Origin: Selenomonadaceae bacterium
GTDB taxonomy: Bacteria; Bacillota; Negativicutes; Selenomonadales; Selenomonadaceae
Length of the DNA stretch: 35,731 bases
Direction: 5' to 3'
Assembly: GCA_017554235.1 (NCBI GenBank)
Contig: JAFZIV010000054.1
Coordinates: forward strand, 1 to 35,731
The position numbers and the translations under genes are program-made. Within the stretch, counting starts at the first letter, position 1; each line of letters begins with the position of its first letter. Positions 16,180-24,347 of the stretch are shown here, piece after piece. The notes under the pieces are model-generated. The model saw only the letters and a list, made by a program, of their open reading frames with translations. It did not search any database and was not told the DNA's origin.

Positions 16180-16240
16180 GTGGTCAGTAATCAGTGGTCA
16201 GTGGTCAGAAATTTTTTCACTTCTTATCACTGATCACTTT
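16179..16240. repeat. heptad array B, two inverted arms forming a hairpin
   Basis: Left arm units AGTGGTC, AGTAATC, AGTGGTC, AGTGGTC (16179-16206); right arm in inverse orientation ATCACTG, ATCACTT (16227-16240). The arms can form a 12-bp stem with two G-U pairs, followed by T's, between the converging polyprenyl synthase and tsaD genes, so it may act as a terminator. The left arm begins at the last base of the polyprenyl synthase stop codon; the right arm contains the tsaD stop codon (16234-16236). Confidence 0.85.
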
Positions 16241-17250
16241 TTAGCAGTCAGCGATAAATTGGGAACGGCATTTAAAGTCATCGGCGCAAAATTTTTTACA
16301 AGAGATTGATAATAACCGCGACAAGCTATCATAGCGGCGTTATCTGTACAAAGAATTTTTGTCGGGTAGAAAAATTCCAGCCCGTGACTTTCACACATTC
16401 CGCGCAGATTTTCTTCCAATGAAGAATTAGCCGCAACTCCTCCCGCCAATACAATTTTTTTCAACTTAAATTTTTCGGCGGCGTCAATCGTCTTGTCAAC
16501 AAGCGAATCAATAACCGCCTTTTGAAAACTTGCCGCAACGTCGGCTTTATTTATTTCTTCGCCCTTCATCTGCGCGGAGTTGAGATAATTCAGCACGGCA
16601 GATTTAAGCCCGCTAAAACTAAAATCAAACTCTGAAACTTTAGCACGCGGAAAATCTATAGCGTCAGGATTTCCTTCCTTAGCAAGTTTATCAATCTGCG
16701 GACCGCCGGGATATGGCAGATTCATTACGCGAGCAATTTTATCAAACGCTTCGCCTGCCGCATCGTCTCTAGTTTGTCCAATCAATTCAAAATCGTTGTA
16801 GCCTTTCATATTTATCAGCGAACTATGTCCGCCGGAAACTACCAACGCTAAAAATGGCGGTTCAAGATTCGGCGCACTCAAAAAATTTGCGAAGATATGC
16901 CCTTCAAGATGATTGACGGCAATCAACGGAATTTTTAATGCAAAAGCTAAAGTTTTTGCGGCAGATACGCCGACCAATAATGCGCCGACTAATCCCGGTC
17001 CGTAAGTCACGGCAATTTGATTTATCTCGTGAATGTCGACGCCTGCAGTATTAATCGCTTCGTCAATAACCGGCATAATGTTTACAATATGTTTACGCGA
17101 CGCAATTTCAGGAACGACGCCGCCAAATTTTTGATGTATGGGAATTTGTGTAGAAATAATGTTGGATAAAATTTCGCGCCCGCCGCTAAGTACAGCCGCC
17201 GCCGTTTCATCGCAACTTGTTTCAATCCCTAAGGTTAAAGTTCTTTTCAT
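16234..17250 (-). CDS. tsaD: tRNA threonylcarbamoyladenosine (t6A37) transferase
   Basis: TsaD (YgjD/Kae1) transfers the threonylcarbamoyl group to A37 of ANN-decoding tRNAs, with TsaB and TsaE. 338 residues is normal. Features: [15 protein letters not shown] at the N-terminus, [21 protein letters not shown] and [13 protein letters not shown] carrying the metal-binding histidines, [21 protein letters not shown] and [15 protein letters not shown] (ASKHA fold). It follows galE by 6 bases, probably in one transcript. The C-terminal stop lies in heptad array B. Confidence 0.96.
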   Translation of the reverse strand: MKRTLTLGIETSCDETAAAVLSGGREILSNIISTQIPIHQKFGGVVPEIASRKHIVNIMPVIDEAINTAGVDIHEINQIAVTYGPGLVGALLVGVSAAKTLAFALKIPLIAVNHLEGHIFANFLSAPNLEPPFLALVVSGGHSSLINMKGYNDFELIGQTRDDAAGEAFDKIARVMNLPYPGGPQIDKLAKEGNPDAIDFPRAKVSEFDFSFSGLKSAVLNYLNSAQMKGEEINKADVAASFQKAVIDSLVDKTIDAAEKFKLKKIVLAGGVAANSSLEENLRGMCESHGLEFFYPTKILCTDNAAMIACRGYYQSLVKNFAPMTLNAVPNLSLTAKK

Positions 17251-17256
17251 AAGTTT

Positions 17257-18228
17257 TCAGTGTTTGGAATGGTAATTCCATGCAGTTCTGATAATCTCTT
17301 CGATGTCAGTAAATTTGGGCGACCAACCCAAAATTTTTCTAGCCTTTTCACCAGAGGCAATTAATCTAGCAGAATCTCCACCGCGGCGTTTACCAATGAC
17401 AGTTTTAATTTTTTGTCCCGTAACTTTTTCAGCGGCAACAATCATTTCCTTAACCGAAAAGCCTTTGCCGTTGCCGAGATTGAAAATATTTGATTCTCCT
17501 CCGCCGCGCAGATATTTCAACGCCAAGTAATGAGCGTCCGCCAAATCCATAACGTGAATATAATCACGAATACAAGTTCCGTCAGGCGTAGGATAATCGT
17601 CACCGTAAATTGTGATATGGTCTCGCTTGCCATTAGGTACTTGCAGAATCAGAGGAATTAAATGCGTTTCAGGATTATGTCTCTCACCTATTGAACCGTC
17701 TTCGATACAGCCGGACGCATTAAAATATCTAAGCGAAATGTAACGAATCCCGTGCGCGAGATTAACCCACTTCATAATTTTTTCCATCATAAATTTTGTT
17801 TCGCCATAAGGATTATTGGGCGCGGTTCTGTCATCTTCAAAAATCGGCACGCGCTCCGGTTCACCGTAAACAGCGGCAGTCGAACTGAAAATAATTTTAT
17901 CGATACCGTGCTTTACCATAGCACCTAACAAAATCTGCATGCCGTAAACGTTATTGTTAAAATATTTCAGCGGGTTAATTACACTTTCGCTTACAACTAT
18001 ATCTGCCGCAAAATGTATCACCGCGTCAATTTTATTTTCAGTAAAAATTTTGTCCAAAATTTGCGCGTCGCGAATATCACCTTCATAAAACTTCGCGTCA
18101 GGGTGTACAGCTTCTTTGTGCCCGCTTTGAAGGTTATCGACGACAACGACATTTTCACCCTTGTTAATAAAGTTTACAACGTTGTGCGAGCCTATATATC
18201 CCGCGCCGCCGCAAATTAAAATTGCCAT
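17257..18228 (-). CDS. galE: UDP-glucose 4-epimerase
   Basis: GalE interconverts UDP-glucose and UDP-galactose through a bound NAD. The extended SDR layout is clear: GGAGYIGSHNVVNF (NAD loop), VVVDNLQSGHKEAV, FAADIVVSESV, FSSTAAVYGEPE with the catalytic serine/threonine, and NPYGETKFMMEKI with the YxxxK pair, then LRYFNASG. 323 residues is normal. Its product UDP-galactose is the substrate for Glf at 4834, linking this gene to the glycan locus. SD GGAGG lies upstream. The symporter gene precedes it by 27 bases. Confidence 0.95.
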   Translation of the reverse strand: MAILICGGAGYIGSHNVVNFINKGENVVVVDNLQSGHKEAVHPDAKFYEGDIRDAQILDKIFTENKIDAVIHFAADIVVSESVINPLKYFNNNVYGMQILLGAMVKHGIDKIIFSSTAAVYGEPERVPIFEDDRTAPNNPYGETKFMMEKIMKWVNLAHGIRYISLRYFNASGCIEDGSIGERHNPETHLIPLILQVPNGKRDHITIYGDDYPTPDGTCIRDYIHVMDLADAHYLALKYLRGGGESNIFNLGNGKGFSVKEMIVAAEKVTGQKIKTVIGKRRGGDSARLIASGEKARKILGWSPKFTDIEEIIRTAWNYHSKH

Positions 18229-18255
18229 AAAAAATCCTCCAAAAATATTTTAGAA

Positions 18256-19686
18256 TTACCAAGCTTTAACGCCGTCTGTATTTGGCATAATTTTCTTATC
18301 GAAAGTCGGTTCCTCAACGCCGTTATTTTTTTGCGAAACATAATCATCAAGCGCGATAAAAGAATACTTGCCGAGCCGCGCAATGGCGTAAAGATTCGTC
18401 AAACATAAAAATCCCATAAATAAATCTGCGCTGTCCCAAACTAATCCAAGTTCCGCAAAACTTCCAAACAAAACCATTGCGATAACACCGACGCGGAAAA
18501 TATTCATCGCGTTCTTTGCAATACCGCTTGGCAAAATCCCAGATTCGTCGCCTTCAAAGAAAGCTATGTTGACTTCCCCGTAGTAATAATTTCCGATAAT
18601 CGAACTAAACGCGAACAGAAAAACTATCCCCGCCAAAACGTGCGGAGCATAAGTTCCATAAACGCTTGCCAGTGAAGTTTGCACGAGAGCCACGCCAGTC
18701 AATTCGCCGCCAATCGCATATTGTTCCGTCAATAAAATCGCAAATGCTGTCGCCGAACATACAAACCAAGTGTCGACGTAGACGCCGAAAGATTGTATCA
18801 AGCCTTGCCGCACAGGGTGTTTGCCTGACGCAGTAGCCGCCGCATTAGGTACTGAACCTTCGCCCGCTTCGTTTGAAAATAATCCTCGCCGAACACCCGT
18901 CATAAACACCGCCGCAAATCCTCCGCCGACTGCCGCTTGTGGTTCAAAGGCATCATGAATTATCAGCGCAAACATTGCCGGAACTTTTTCTATATTCATC
19001 AAAACAATTATACATGCCGAAATTAAATACAATCCCGCCATAATCGGCACAATCATTTCCGCCAATTTCGCAATTCTTGTAGTTCCGCCGAAAATTACCA
19101 ATGCCGTCAAGCCCGCTACAATCAATGCCGTTATACTTTTATCAAGCTCAAATGCCGTCTCCATAGACTGAACGATTGTGTTTGCCTGAACGGAATTATA
19201 AATCAATCCGAAGGTTACTGAAATTAAAATCGCGAAAAGTTTTGCGATTCTAGGTTGATGAAGAGCATTTTGGATGAAATAAGCGGGTCCACCATGAAAT
19301 TTTCCTTCGCCACGAGGGAATTTGTAAATTTGCGCGAGAGTACTTTCAACAAAACCAGTCGCACAACCTATAAACGCAATTAACCACATCCAAAATACTG
19401 CGCCCGGTCCGCCCGTCACAATCGCTATAGCAACGCCCGCAATATTACCGACTCCGACACGCGAGGCAGTACTGACACAAAAAGCTTGAAAGCCGCTAAC
19501 CTCTTTGCCAGAAGTTTTCGCGCCTGCACTTCCGAAAATCAGCTTAACCATTTCTCTTAACAATCGAACTTGGACAAACTTTGTACGTAGAGTAAAAATT
19601 ACCCCAGACGCGATAAGCGCAATGATGATTACGTAAGTCCACAAAAAATCATTAATCTCGTTGATGACTCCATGAAGGGATTCCAT
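18256..19686 (-). CDS. alanine/glycine:cation symporter (AGCS family)
   Basis: A multi-spanning inner-membrane amino-acid carrier, about 476 residues with around 11 hydrophobic segments. VSGFQAFCVSTASRVGVGNIAGVAIAIVTGGPGAVFWMW is the AGCS signature region, and GLFSNEAGEGSVPNAAATA is the second strongly conserved family motif. It imports alanine or glycine with Na+ or H+. The reading frame could extend to 19701, but that stretch contains the SD (GGGAGGAG); ATG at 19686 (MESLHGVINEINDFLW) is the start. A promoter lies upstream at 19726-19754. Confidence 0.93.
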   Translation of the reverse strand: MESLHGVINEINDFLWTYVIIIALIASGVIFTLRTKFVQVRLLREMVKLIFGSAGAKTSGKEVSGFQAFCVSTASRVGVGNIAGVAIAIVTGGPGAVFWMWLIAFIGCATGFVESTLAQIYKFPRGEGKFHGGPAYFIQNALHQPRIAKLFAILISVTFGLIYNSVQANTIVQSMETAFELDKSITALIVAGLTALVIFGGTTRIAKLAEMIVPIMAGLYLISACIIVLMNIEKVPAMFALIIHDAFEPQAAVGGGFAAVFMTGVRRGLFSNEAGEGSVPNAAATASGKHPVRQGLIQSFGVYVDTWFVCSATAFAILLTEQYAIGGELTGVALVQTSLASVYGTYAPHVLAGIVFLFAFSSIIGNYYYGEVNIAFFEGDESGILPSGIAKNAMNIFRVGVIAMVLFGSFAELGLVWDSADLFMGFLCLTNLYAIARLGKYSFIALDDYVSQKNNGVEEPTFDKKIMPNTDGVKAW

Positions 19687-19725
19687 AAAAACTCCTCCCA
19701 AATTTTTAAAACTGTCTTTAAAAAG

Positions 19726-19754
19726 ATTATAGCATAAAATTATTACGCCGTAAA
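19726..19754 (-). promoter_or_regulatory. promoter for the symporter gene
   Basis: On the minus strand a perfect TATAAT (plus 19726-19731) is preceded at 17 bases by TTTACG, a 4-of-6 match to TTGACA. It lies about 40 bases upstream of the symporter start. Confidence 0.5.
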
Positions 19755-19839
19755 ATTTACTCGTCGTTTAGTATCGGAATTTCGCCAAGTTGCTTTAAAA
19801 GTGAATTCATCCTTCGCCAATGTTATCCCGCAGTTTTGT

Positions 19840-19991
19840 ATGTTTACAGGACTGTTTAACCAGAAACCGCAGAGCGGCAGATTAGGATACGTCCGCCGGT
19901 TCCTATATATTTGCGGGTAACCTAGTTTAAAACTGAGGCTAATCAATCAGAGCTTTTACAAGCTCCGCATTTATGCGTGGGATTACTGACT
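19840..19991 (+). mobile_element. probable decayed IS200/IS605-type tnpB tail with omega-RNA-like right-end hairpins
   Basis: There is no intact gene from 19687 to 20498. Within it, two adjacent small hairpins stand out: GAGCTT (19950-19955) with AAGCTC (19960-19965), and CGCAT (19966-19970) with ATGCG (19973-19977), followed by GGGATTACTGAC. This compact double hairpin resembles the right end and guide-RNA scaffold of IS200/IS605 elements. One frame upstream reads PPVPIYLRVT, a stop at 19923, then FKTEANQSELLQAPHLCVG, which resembles the loosely conserved C-terminal tail of TnpB. No transposase core, RuvC residues or zinc ribbon remain. The call rests on structure and memory of the family only. 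Bases 19992-20162 show nothing I can name. Confidence 0.4.
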
Positions 19992-20162
19992 TTAGAAAAT
20001 GTCCACTGATGTTATCAACGAAATTACAACCGCGACCTAAGTATTATGCGGATACAAAATTCTATAGCCGTTGTATCGAAAATGATATTGAATCTCTTCC
20101 ATTCTAGGATAAAATTTTACCACGTTTTGAAAGATAGTGGAAGATTTTGCGAAAATTTTTAA

Positions 20163-20402
20163 AGACTGATTGACGCGGAACTTGTCGAAGGTGGCAAAAT
20201 TTAAATTGTCTACGATAAGATTGGTAAACGAACTTTTTTCATTAAGCAACGAAATTTTAATAATCTGGCATTTCTCCGCGCAGATTTTACGGCAAAGTTA
20301 CGAATATCTGCGGAAGTTCAAGCTCAGAAAATTATTCATCGAGATATTAAGCCGTCGAATATAATGTTGACACGTAATAATGTCCTACGAATGATTGATT
20401 AA
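20163..20402 (+). pseudogene. decayed Hanks-type Ser/Thr protein kinase fragment
   Basis: One frame (codons in register with 20163) reads IDAELVEGGKI, a TAA at 20202, then IVYDKIGKRTFFIKQ, resembling the kinase glycine loop and the beta-3 strand with its lysine. Further on in the same frame is KIIHRDIKPSNIML, an unmistakable kinase catalytic loop (HRDxKxxN). It ends at RMID followed by TAA at 20400-20402, exactly where DFG would begin. The distance between lysine and HRD is far too short, so an internal part is deleted and the whole C-lobe is missing. A CCGCGCAG copy sits inside (20276-20283). This is a relic without a function I can infer. Confidence 0.7.
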
Positions 20403-20426
20403 AAAATTTTTTCTGTTGAAATTGCC

Positions 20427-20455
20427 TTGCAATGTAAAAAGTAGTTTGTTATAAT
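20427..20455 (+). promoter_or_regulatory. sigma-70-type promoter for the ompH cluster
   Basis: TTGCAA at 20427-20432 and a perfect TATAAT at 20450-20455, spacer 17 bases, about 45 bases before the first ompH-like start. This is the clear promoter for the envelope block 20499-25310. Confidence 0.7.
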
Positions 20456-20498
20456 AATTTAAATTTAAAGATTAATTCTAAAGGAGAGAAGTTTTTTA

Positions 20499-20963
20499 AT
20501 GCTTAAGTTGGAAAAGAAACAGGTAAAAATCGTAAGCGTACTTATCGCGCTTGTGTTTATAGGGAGTGTCGTGGCTTTAGCACTCACGCAAAGCGGCGGA
20601 ATAGCGTCGGCGGCACCGTCAAGTACTGTTGGCGTTGTAGACATGAACAAAGTTATGATGGAACATCCCGATATGAAAGCCGCGCAGGATAAACTTAAGG
20701 CTGAATTTGATACGGCACAGAAAGATTTCAGCGAAAGAGAATCTGGCATGAGCGATGCCGAAAAGGAAAGTTACTATCGCCAAATTCAGGAACGTCTTGC
20801 TAATCTTGAAAATGAAGAGATGGAAAAACTTTTGAAAAAAGTCGAAGATGTTGTTAAGCAAGTAGCTGATGCAAAGGGTTTAAGTATAGTAGTTGCAAAA
20901 GCGGCTGTTGTTTACGGCGGAACTGACATTACCCAAGACGTTATCTCCAGACTCAAAAAATAA
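20499..20963 (+). CDS. OmpH/Skp-family periplasmic protein, copy 1
   Basis: Skp/OmpH proteins are periplasmic chaperones that hold unfolded outer-membrane proteins in a helical cavity. This 154-residue protein has an N-terminal membrane-type segment (VKIVSVLIALVFIGSVVALAL), then GVVDMNKVMMEHPDMKAAQDKLKAEF, the usual OmpH opening strand and helix, a long charged helical middle (about residues 70-120), and the closing strand GGTDITQDVISRLKK. SD AAAGGAGAG upstream, own promoter at 20427. Two paralogues follow; a terminator lies between copies 1 and 2, so copy 1 may be made in larger amounts. Confidence 0.88.
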   Translation: MLKLEKKQVKIVSVLIALVFIGSVVALALTQSGGIASAAPSSTVGVVDMNKVMMEHPDMKAAQDKLKAEFDTAQKDFSERESGMSDAEKESYYRQIQERLANLENEEMEKLLKKVEDVVKQVADAKGLSIVVAKAAVVYGGTDITQDVISRLKK

Positions 20964-20990
20964 TGGTCTTTGTAAAAGGACAAAGTAAAA

Positions 20991-21032
20991 GTGGAAAGTC
21001 GAAGGCAAAATTTTCTTCGCTTTCCATTTTTT
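20991..21032 (+). terminator. intrinsic terminator after ompH copy 1
   Basis: GTGGAAAG-T-CGAAG (20991-21004) can pair with CTTCGCTTTCCAT (21015-21027) as a roughly 13-bp stem with a one-base bulge, followed by a run of six T's. Since related genes continue downstream in the same direction with no clear new promoter, partial read-through is likely. Confidence 0.75.
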
Positions 21033-21061
21033 AGTAGGACGTAGGAATAGGAGTAAAAGAT

Positions 21062-22132
21062 ATGTCACATTACAGACTTAGCGCGGCGATTTTGTCGGCA
21101 ACATTAATCGTCGGCGGACTGTACTTTTACGAACCGCCTAAACCTCCGCCCAAAGAAGTTGCAACTCAAACTTCCGAATCAAAATCACTGCAGGGTGTCG
21201 GCATTGTAGACATTGAAAAAATCAGGAGTCAACACCTCGACAACGAAGAATTAGAGGAACTGCGCGGGCGTCAGAATCGCCTTAAGCTGGAACTTCAAGA
21301 AGTAATGCAACCTGTATTTACGCCTAATCTTCCAGAAATTGACGAAAAGCCTTTTGAAGATTCTGCGCGAGAAAAACTCATGCAGGAATTAATTTCGCAA
21401 ATGTCAGACCTTAAGGCTAAACAAATTACGCTGACTGAACAGTATCGCAAGGCAACAGAAGAGGAATATTTGAAACGTCGTAATGCTGTACGAGACATTT
21501 ATTTCAATGAGGCTCTGAACATTACGCTAAAACTTCAAAACGCTAAAAGTTTGAAGATGTCTCAAGAAGAATTTGATGCACTGCAGGCGCGTCTTGAAGA
21601 GATTGTCGCTGAAAGAAATCAAATGCAGAAAGAAATGCGCGAGGGTTGGATTAACGCAATTAATGAGAAAGTCACGGAAGATATTACAGCTGAATACAAT
21701 CGTTTAAAGTCTGAATATGACGCTGTTAAAAAGCAGATGGAAGAGGAAACCGCGAAGAAAATTCGTGAGGTAAATGAACGTAATCAGGCGTTGACAGAAG
21801 CCGCCCGCGAAATTGATTATCGTCAAAATCGTCGGCAAGAAATTTATGATGAACTCAACGAAACTGCCCGCGAAATTGACGAGCTTGAAAATAAAATCTT
21901 TGACGCTATCATTAATGAAACGGGAAGACTTGCCGCAATGTTGAAATTGCAGATGATTTTTGCCAAGCAGGATGAAGAAATTCAAACAGATGAAAATTCT
22001 CCGCCGTTGAAAATTGGTAACGATCCCAACGTCAGACTTAATTCACAGACAGTAGTTTTTGCAGCCGGAGGAATTACTGACTTGACGGATGACGTTATAA
22101 AAGCTTTGAAGTTAAAAGGAATTTTGAGATAA
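21062..22132 (+). CDS. OmpH-like coiled-coil envelope protein, long form (copy 2)
   Basis: 356 residues, about twice the length of ordinary Skp. It has an N-terminal membrane anchor (YRLSAAILSATLIVGGLYFY), a proline-rich linker (PPKPPPKE), the OmpH start VGIVDIEKIRSQHLDNEELEELRG, then about 230 residues of highly charged coiled-coil helix (for example EYDAVKKQMEEETAKKIREV), and the OmpH end strand GGITDLTDDVIKALKLKG. The shared ends and expanded middle suggest an OmpH fold with longer tentacles, perhaps anchored in the membrane as a spacer or chaperone. SD AGGAG upstream. Stop codon overlaps heptad array C. Confidence 0.8.
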   Translation: MSHYRLSAAILSATLIVGGLYFYEPPKPPPKEVATQTSESKSLQGVGIVDIEKIRSQHLDNEELEELRGRQNRLKLELQEVMQPVFTPNLPEIDEKPFEDSAREKLMQELISQMSDLKAKQITLTEQYRKATEEEYLKRRNAVRDIYFNEALNITLKLQNAKSLKMSQEEFDALQARLEEIVAERNQMQKEMREGWINAINEKVTEDITAEYNRLKSEYDAVKKQMEEETAKKIREVNERNQALTEAAREIDYRQNRRQEIYDELNETAREIDELENKIFDAIINETGRLAAMLKLQMIFAKQDEEIQTDENSPPLKIGNDPNVRLNSQTVVFAAGGITDLTDDVIKALKLKGILR

Positions 22133-22186
22133 GTGATCAGTAGTCAGTAATCAGTGATCAGTGAAAAAACTTCTGACCACTAACTG
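22132..22186. repeat. heptad array C with short inverted arm
   Basis: Units AGTGATC, AGTAGTC, AGTAATC, AGTGATC (22132-22159), then AGTGAAA and, in inverse orientation, CTGACCACTAACTG (22173-22186). It begins on the last base of the stop codon of ompH copy 2 and ends about 20 bases before ompH copy 3. The same unit family as array B. Confidence 0.85.
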
Positions 22187-22208
22187 AATATGAAAGGACA
22201 GATTTATT

Positions 22209-22634
22209 TTGAAAAAAATTATCGCCGCATTTGCGTTGGCATTCTCGGCACTTTTTGCTACAGGTTGCGGTTCAGAAGAAAATATAGGTTACGTTAATCA
22301 AAACAGAATTATGTCGGAAGCTCCACAGATTATAGCAATCGTTGAAGAAGGCTCTAAAAAAGCTGATGAAATTGAAGCTAAAGCTAAAGCCGATTTTGAA
22401 GCTAATCCAAATATGAGCGACGAGGATCGCAATAAAAAAACTGAAGAATTTCAACGTAAAATGATGGGCATTCAACAAGCCTATGCGACGAAGATTCAGC
22501 AAAAACTTGATGCCGCATTGCACGATATTTGTAAGGAAAAAAATGTTTCTATCGTCATGGATAACAGTGAAATGAAATTTCTTGTAAACGGCGGAATTGA
22601 TTTGACTGATGACGTTATCAATAAGTTGAAGTAA
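22209..22634 (+). CDS. OmpH-family lipoprotein (copy 3)
   Basis: 141 residues with a lipoprotein signal: KKIIAAFALAFSALFATGC, lipobox with the cysteine near residue 20, followed by GSEEN. The mature part keeps the OmpH plan: NIGYVNQNRIMSEAPQI, a charged helical middle (EEFQRKMMGIQQAYATKIQQKL), and the end strand GGIDLTDDVINKLK. So this copy would be lipid-anchored, unlike copies 1 and 2. The start is TTG 22209 with AGGAC upstream. lpxD follows after 12 bases, the skp-lpxD order also seen in Gram-negative bacteria. Confidence 0.85.
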   Translation: MKKIIAAFALAFSALFATGCGSEENIGYVNQNRIMSEAPQIIAIVEEGSKKADEIEAKAKADFEANPNMSDEDRNKKTEEFQRKMMGIQQAYATKIQQKLDAALHDICKEKNVSIVMDNSEMKFLVNGGIDLTDDVINKLK

Positions 22635-22646
22635 TAAGGAAAAGTT

Positions 22647-23666
22647 ATGGAAAAAATTTTATCGGAAGTTGCTCTTATAATAGGCGGGGAACTTTCAGGA
22701 GACGGCGGAATAAAAATCAGCGGCTTAAATCGTCTTGATATGGCTAAGGAAGGCGATTTGTGCTTTTCAGACGAAATACATATCGAAGACGCTAAAACCT
22801 GCGCGGCTACGGCAGTAATCATTCCGTCGAGTTACAATGGAGAATTTCCTAAGCCGGTAATTAAGGTTGAAAATCCGCGTGCCGCATTTGCTAAGTTGCT
22901 TGAAATTTTTACGCCTAAAATCGAAATTCCTAAAGGTATCAGTGACAAGGCTTTCATCGGCAATAATGTTGAAATTTCTGCTGACGCTACGATTATGCCC
23001 TTTGCTTACATAGGTGACGGCGCGAAAATTGCAAGCGGTACGGTGATTTATCCGCACACATACATTGGACATTACGCGATCATCGGTGAGAATACTACAA
23101 TTTATTCTAACGTGACGATTCGCGAATATTGCAAAGTCGGTAACCGTTGCGTGATTCACAGTTCGACGGTTATCGGCTCTGACGGTTTCGGTTTTACGAC
23201 AAAGGAAGGGGTGCATACAAAAGTGCCGCAAGTCGGCAATGTCATTGTTGAAGACGACGTAGAAATTGGGGCGCACGTCGGAATTGACAGGGCGGCTATG
23301 GGGTCGACTATCATTGGACACGGCACGAAAATTGATAACCTTGTACACATTGCGCATAACTGCAAAATCGGCGCAAATTGTTTAATCGTCGCACAAACGG
23401 GAATTTCAGGCTCAACCACCGTCGGCGATAACGTGACTTTTGGCGGGCAAGTCGGAACTGTCGGACATATTACAATAGGTGGCAATTCGATTTACGCCGC
23501 AAGATCTGGTATTACTAAAAATATGCCTGAAAAATTTTTTGGCGCAGGTTTTCCCGTACAAAGTCATACTGATTGGCTTCGTATGCAAGCCACGTTGCAG
23601 AAAGTCCCCGCGCTTATGAAGAGAATTTCTCAACTTGAAAAGAAAATTTCAGAAAAGGAGGATTAA
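22647..23666 (+). CDS. lpxD: UDP-3-O-(3-hydroxyacyl)glucosamine N-acyltransferase
   Basis: LpxD adds the second 3-hydroxyacyl chain in lipid A synthesis, taking it from acyl-ACP. 339 residues is normal. The N-terminal uridine-binding domain (ISGLNRLDMAKEGDLCFSD) is followed by hexapeptide repeats of a left-handed beta-helix (YIGDGAKIASGTVIYPHTYIG). The catalytic region NLVHIAHNCKIGANC holds the key histidine, preceded by SDGFGF, and the C-terminal helix RISQLEKKI ends the protein. Its presence is the strongest evidence that this Firmicute-like genome makes LPS. Confidence 0.96.
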   Translation: MEKILSEVALIIGGELSGDGGIKISGLNRLDMAKEGDLCFSDEIHIEDAKTCAATAVIIPSSYNGEFPKPVIKVENPRAAFAKLLEIFTPKIEIPKGISDKAFIGNNVEISADATIMPFAYIGDGAKIASGTVIYPHTYIGHYAIIGENTTIYSNVTIREYCKVGNRCVIHSSTVIGSDGFGFTTKEGVHTKVPQVGNVIVEDDVEIGAHVGIDRAAMGSTIIGHGTKIDNLVHIAHNCKIGANCLIVAQTGISGSTTVGDNVTFGGQVGTVGHITIGGNSIYAARSGITKNMPEKFFGAGFPVQSHTDWLRMQATLQKVPALMKRISQLEKKISEKED

Positions 23667-23668
23667 TT

Positions 23669-24334
23669 TTGAAGGATTTAAAAAATATTTTCGGCTTATT
23701 TTTTCTGCTGGCGTTTATGATTCTGCCGCAAATTGCATCTGCCGAAAAAACAGATTGGAAAGATGACGGTTATAACTTTAGGCGCGTAAGAACTGTTGTT
23801 GTATTTAATCTTGACAACAGGGCAAACCTTAGCCACGTTGGGCGTCCAATACAAATGAAACTTGATAGTAGCTATTTCGACAATTCCAGAAAGTTAAAGT
23901 GCCAAGTTTTGACGGAAGATCAAGCAAGACGTATGCTCGGTATGCCAAATGCGTCGCGTAATGAATTAAAAAGAAATTTGGCGTCGATAGCTGATGCGTG
24001 GATTGAAGGCGGCATTACGAGGTGGAAAGATAGTTCTCGCGTCGTACCTGCGCGGACAGTTTGGGAAGAAAGAAAACGTACCAGACAAATCAGAGATCGT
24101 TGGGGAAATTGGATTGAGGAAACTTATTACGAGACAGTCCCGGTAACTTATCCGCCGTATACCGTTTACACTTCGGACATCATTGCCAATTTTGAAGTTT
24201 ACGACGCCGCGACCGGCAGAGCAATTTTTGCACGCGAAGACAATCGCAGTCGTGATGACAAAGACGCGCAGAAAGATATGTTCGGCAGAATGTGTAATTC
24301 ATTTTACGAAGATTTAGCCAAAAAGATTAAGTAG
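23669..24334 (+). CDS. exported protein of unknown function
   Basis: 221 residues. The N-terminus is a Sec signal (IFGLFFLLAFMILPQIASA, cleavage before EKTDW), so the protein is periplasmic or on the envelope. The mature part is basic and beta-prone: RTVVVFNLDNRANLS, a central ADAWIEGGITRWKDSSR, an aromatic stretch YYETVPVTYPPYTVYTS, then DIIANFEVYDAATGRAIFARED. That strand pattern recalls TolB/CsgG-like or DUF4136-like lipoprotein folds but I do not recognise a family. TTG start with AAGGAGG immediately upstream, 2 bases after lpxD, so it is in the envelope operon. Confidence 0.75.
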   Translation: MKDLKNIFGLFFLLAFMILPQIASAEKTDWKDDGYNFRRVRTVVVFNLDNRANLSHVGRPIQMKLDSSYFDNSRKLKCQVLTEDQARRMLGMPNASRNELKRNLASIADAWIEGGITRWKDSSRVVPARTVWEERKRTRQIRDRWGNWIEETYYETVPVTYPPYTVYTSDIIANFEVYDAATGRAIFAREDNRSRDDKDAQKDMFGRMCNSFYEDLAKKIK

Positions 24335-24347
24335 GGAGGTAATTTTT

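Noticed and set aside
15104..16240. Heptad arrays as CRISPR arrays
   Set aside because: Units are 7 bp and directly tandem without spacers, and no cas gene is in the window.
19743..19946. Minus-strand 67-codon frame in the gene-poor stretch
   Set aside because: No ribosome site, no recognisable domain, and it overlaps the IS-like relic on the other strand.
20170..20364. Plus-strand 64-codon frame over the kinase relic
   Set aside because: The frame shifted by one reads the kinase motifs HRDIKPSN; this frame has no family features.
22767..23357. Minus-strand open frame of 196 codons inside lpxD
   Set aside because: Antisense to the conserved LpxD hexapeptide repeats, where the repeated codon pattern keeps the other strand open; no domain or start signal.
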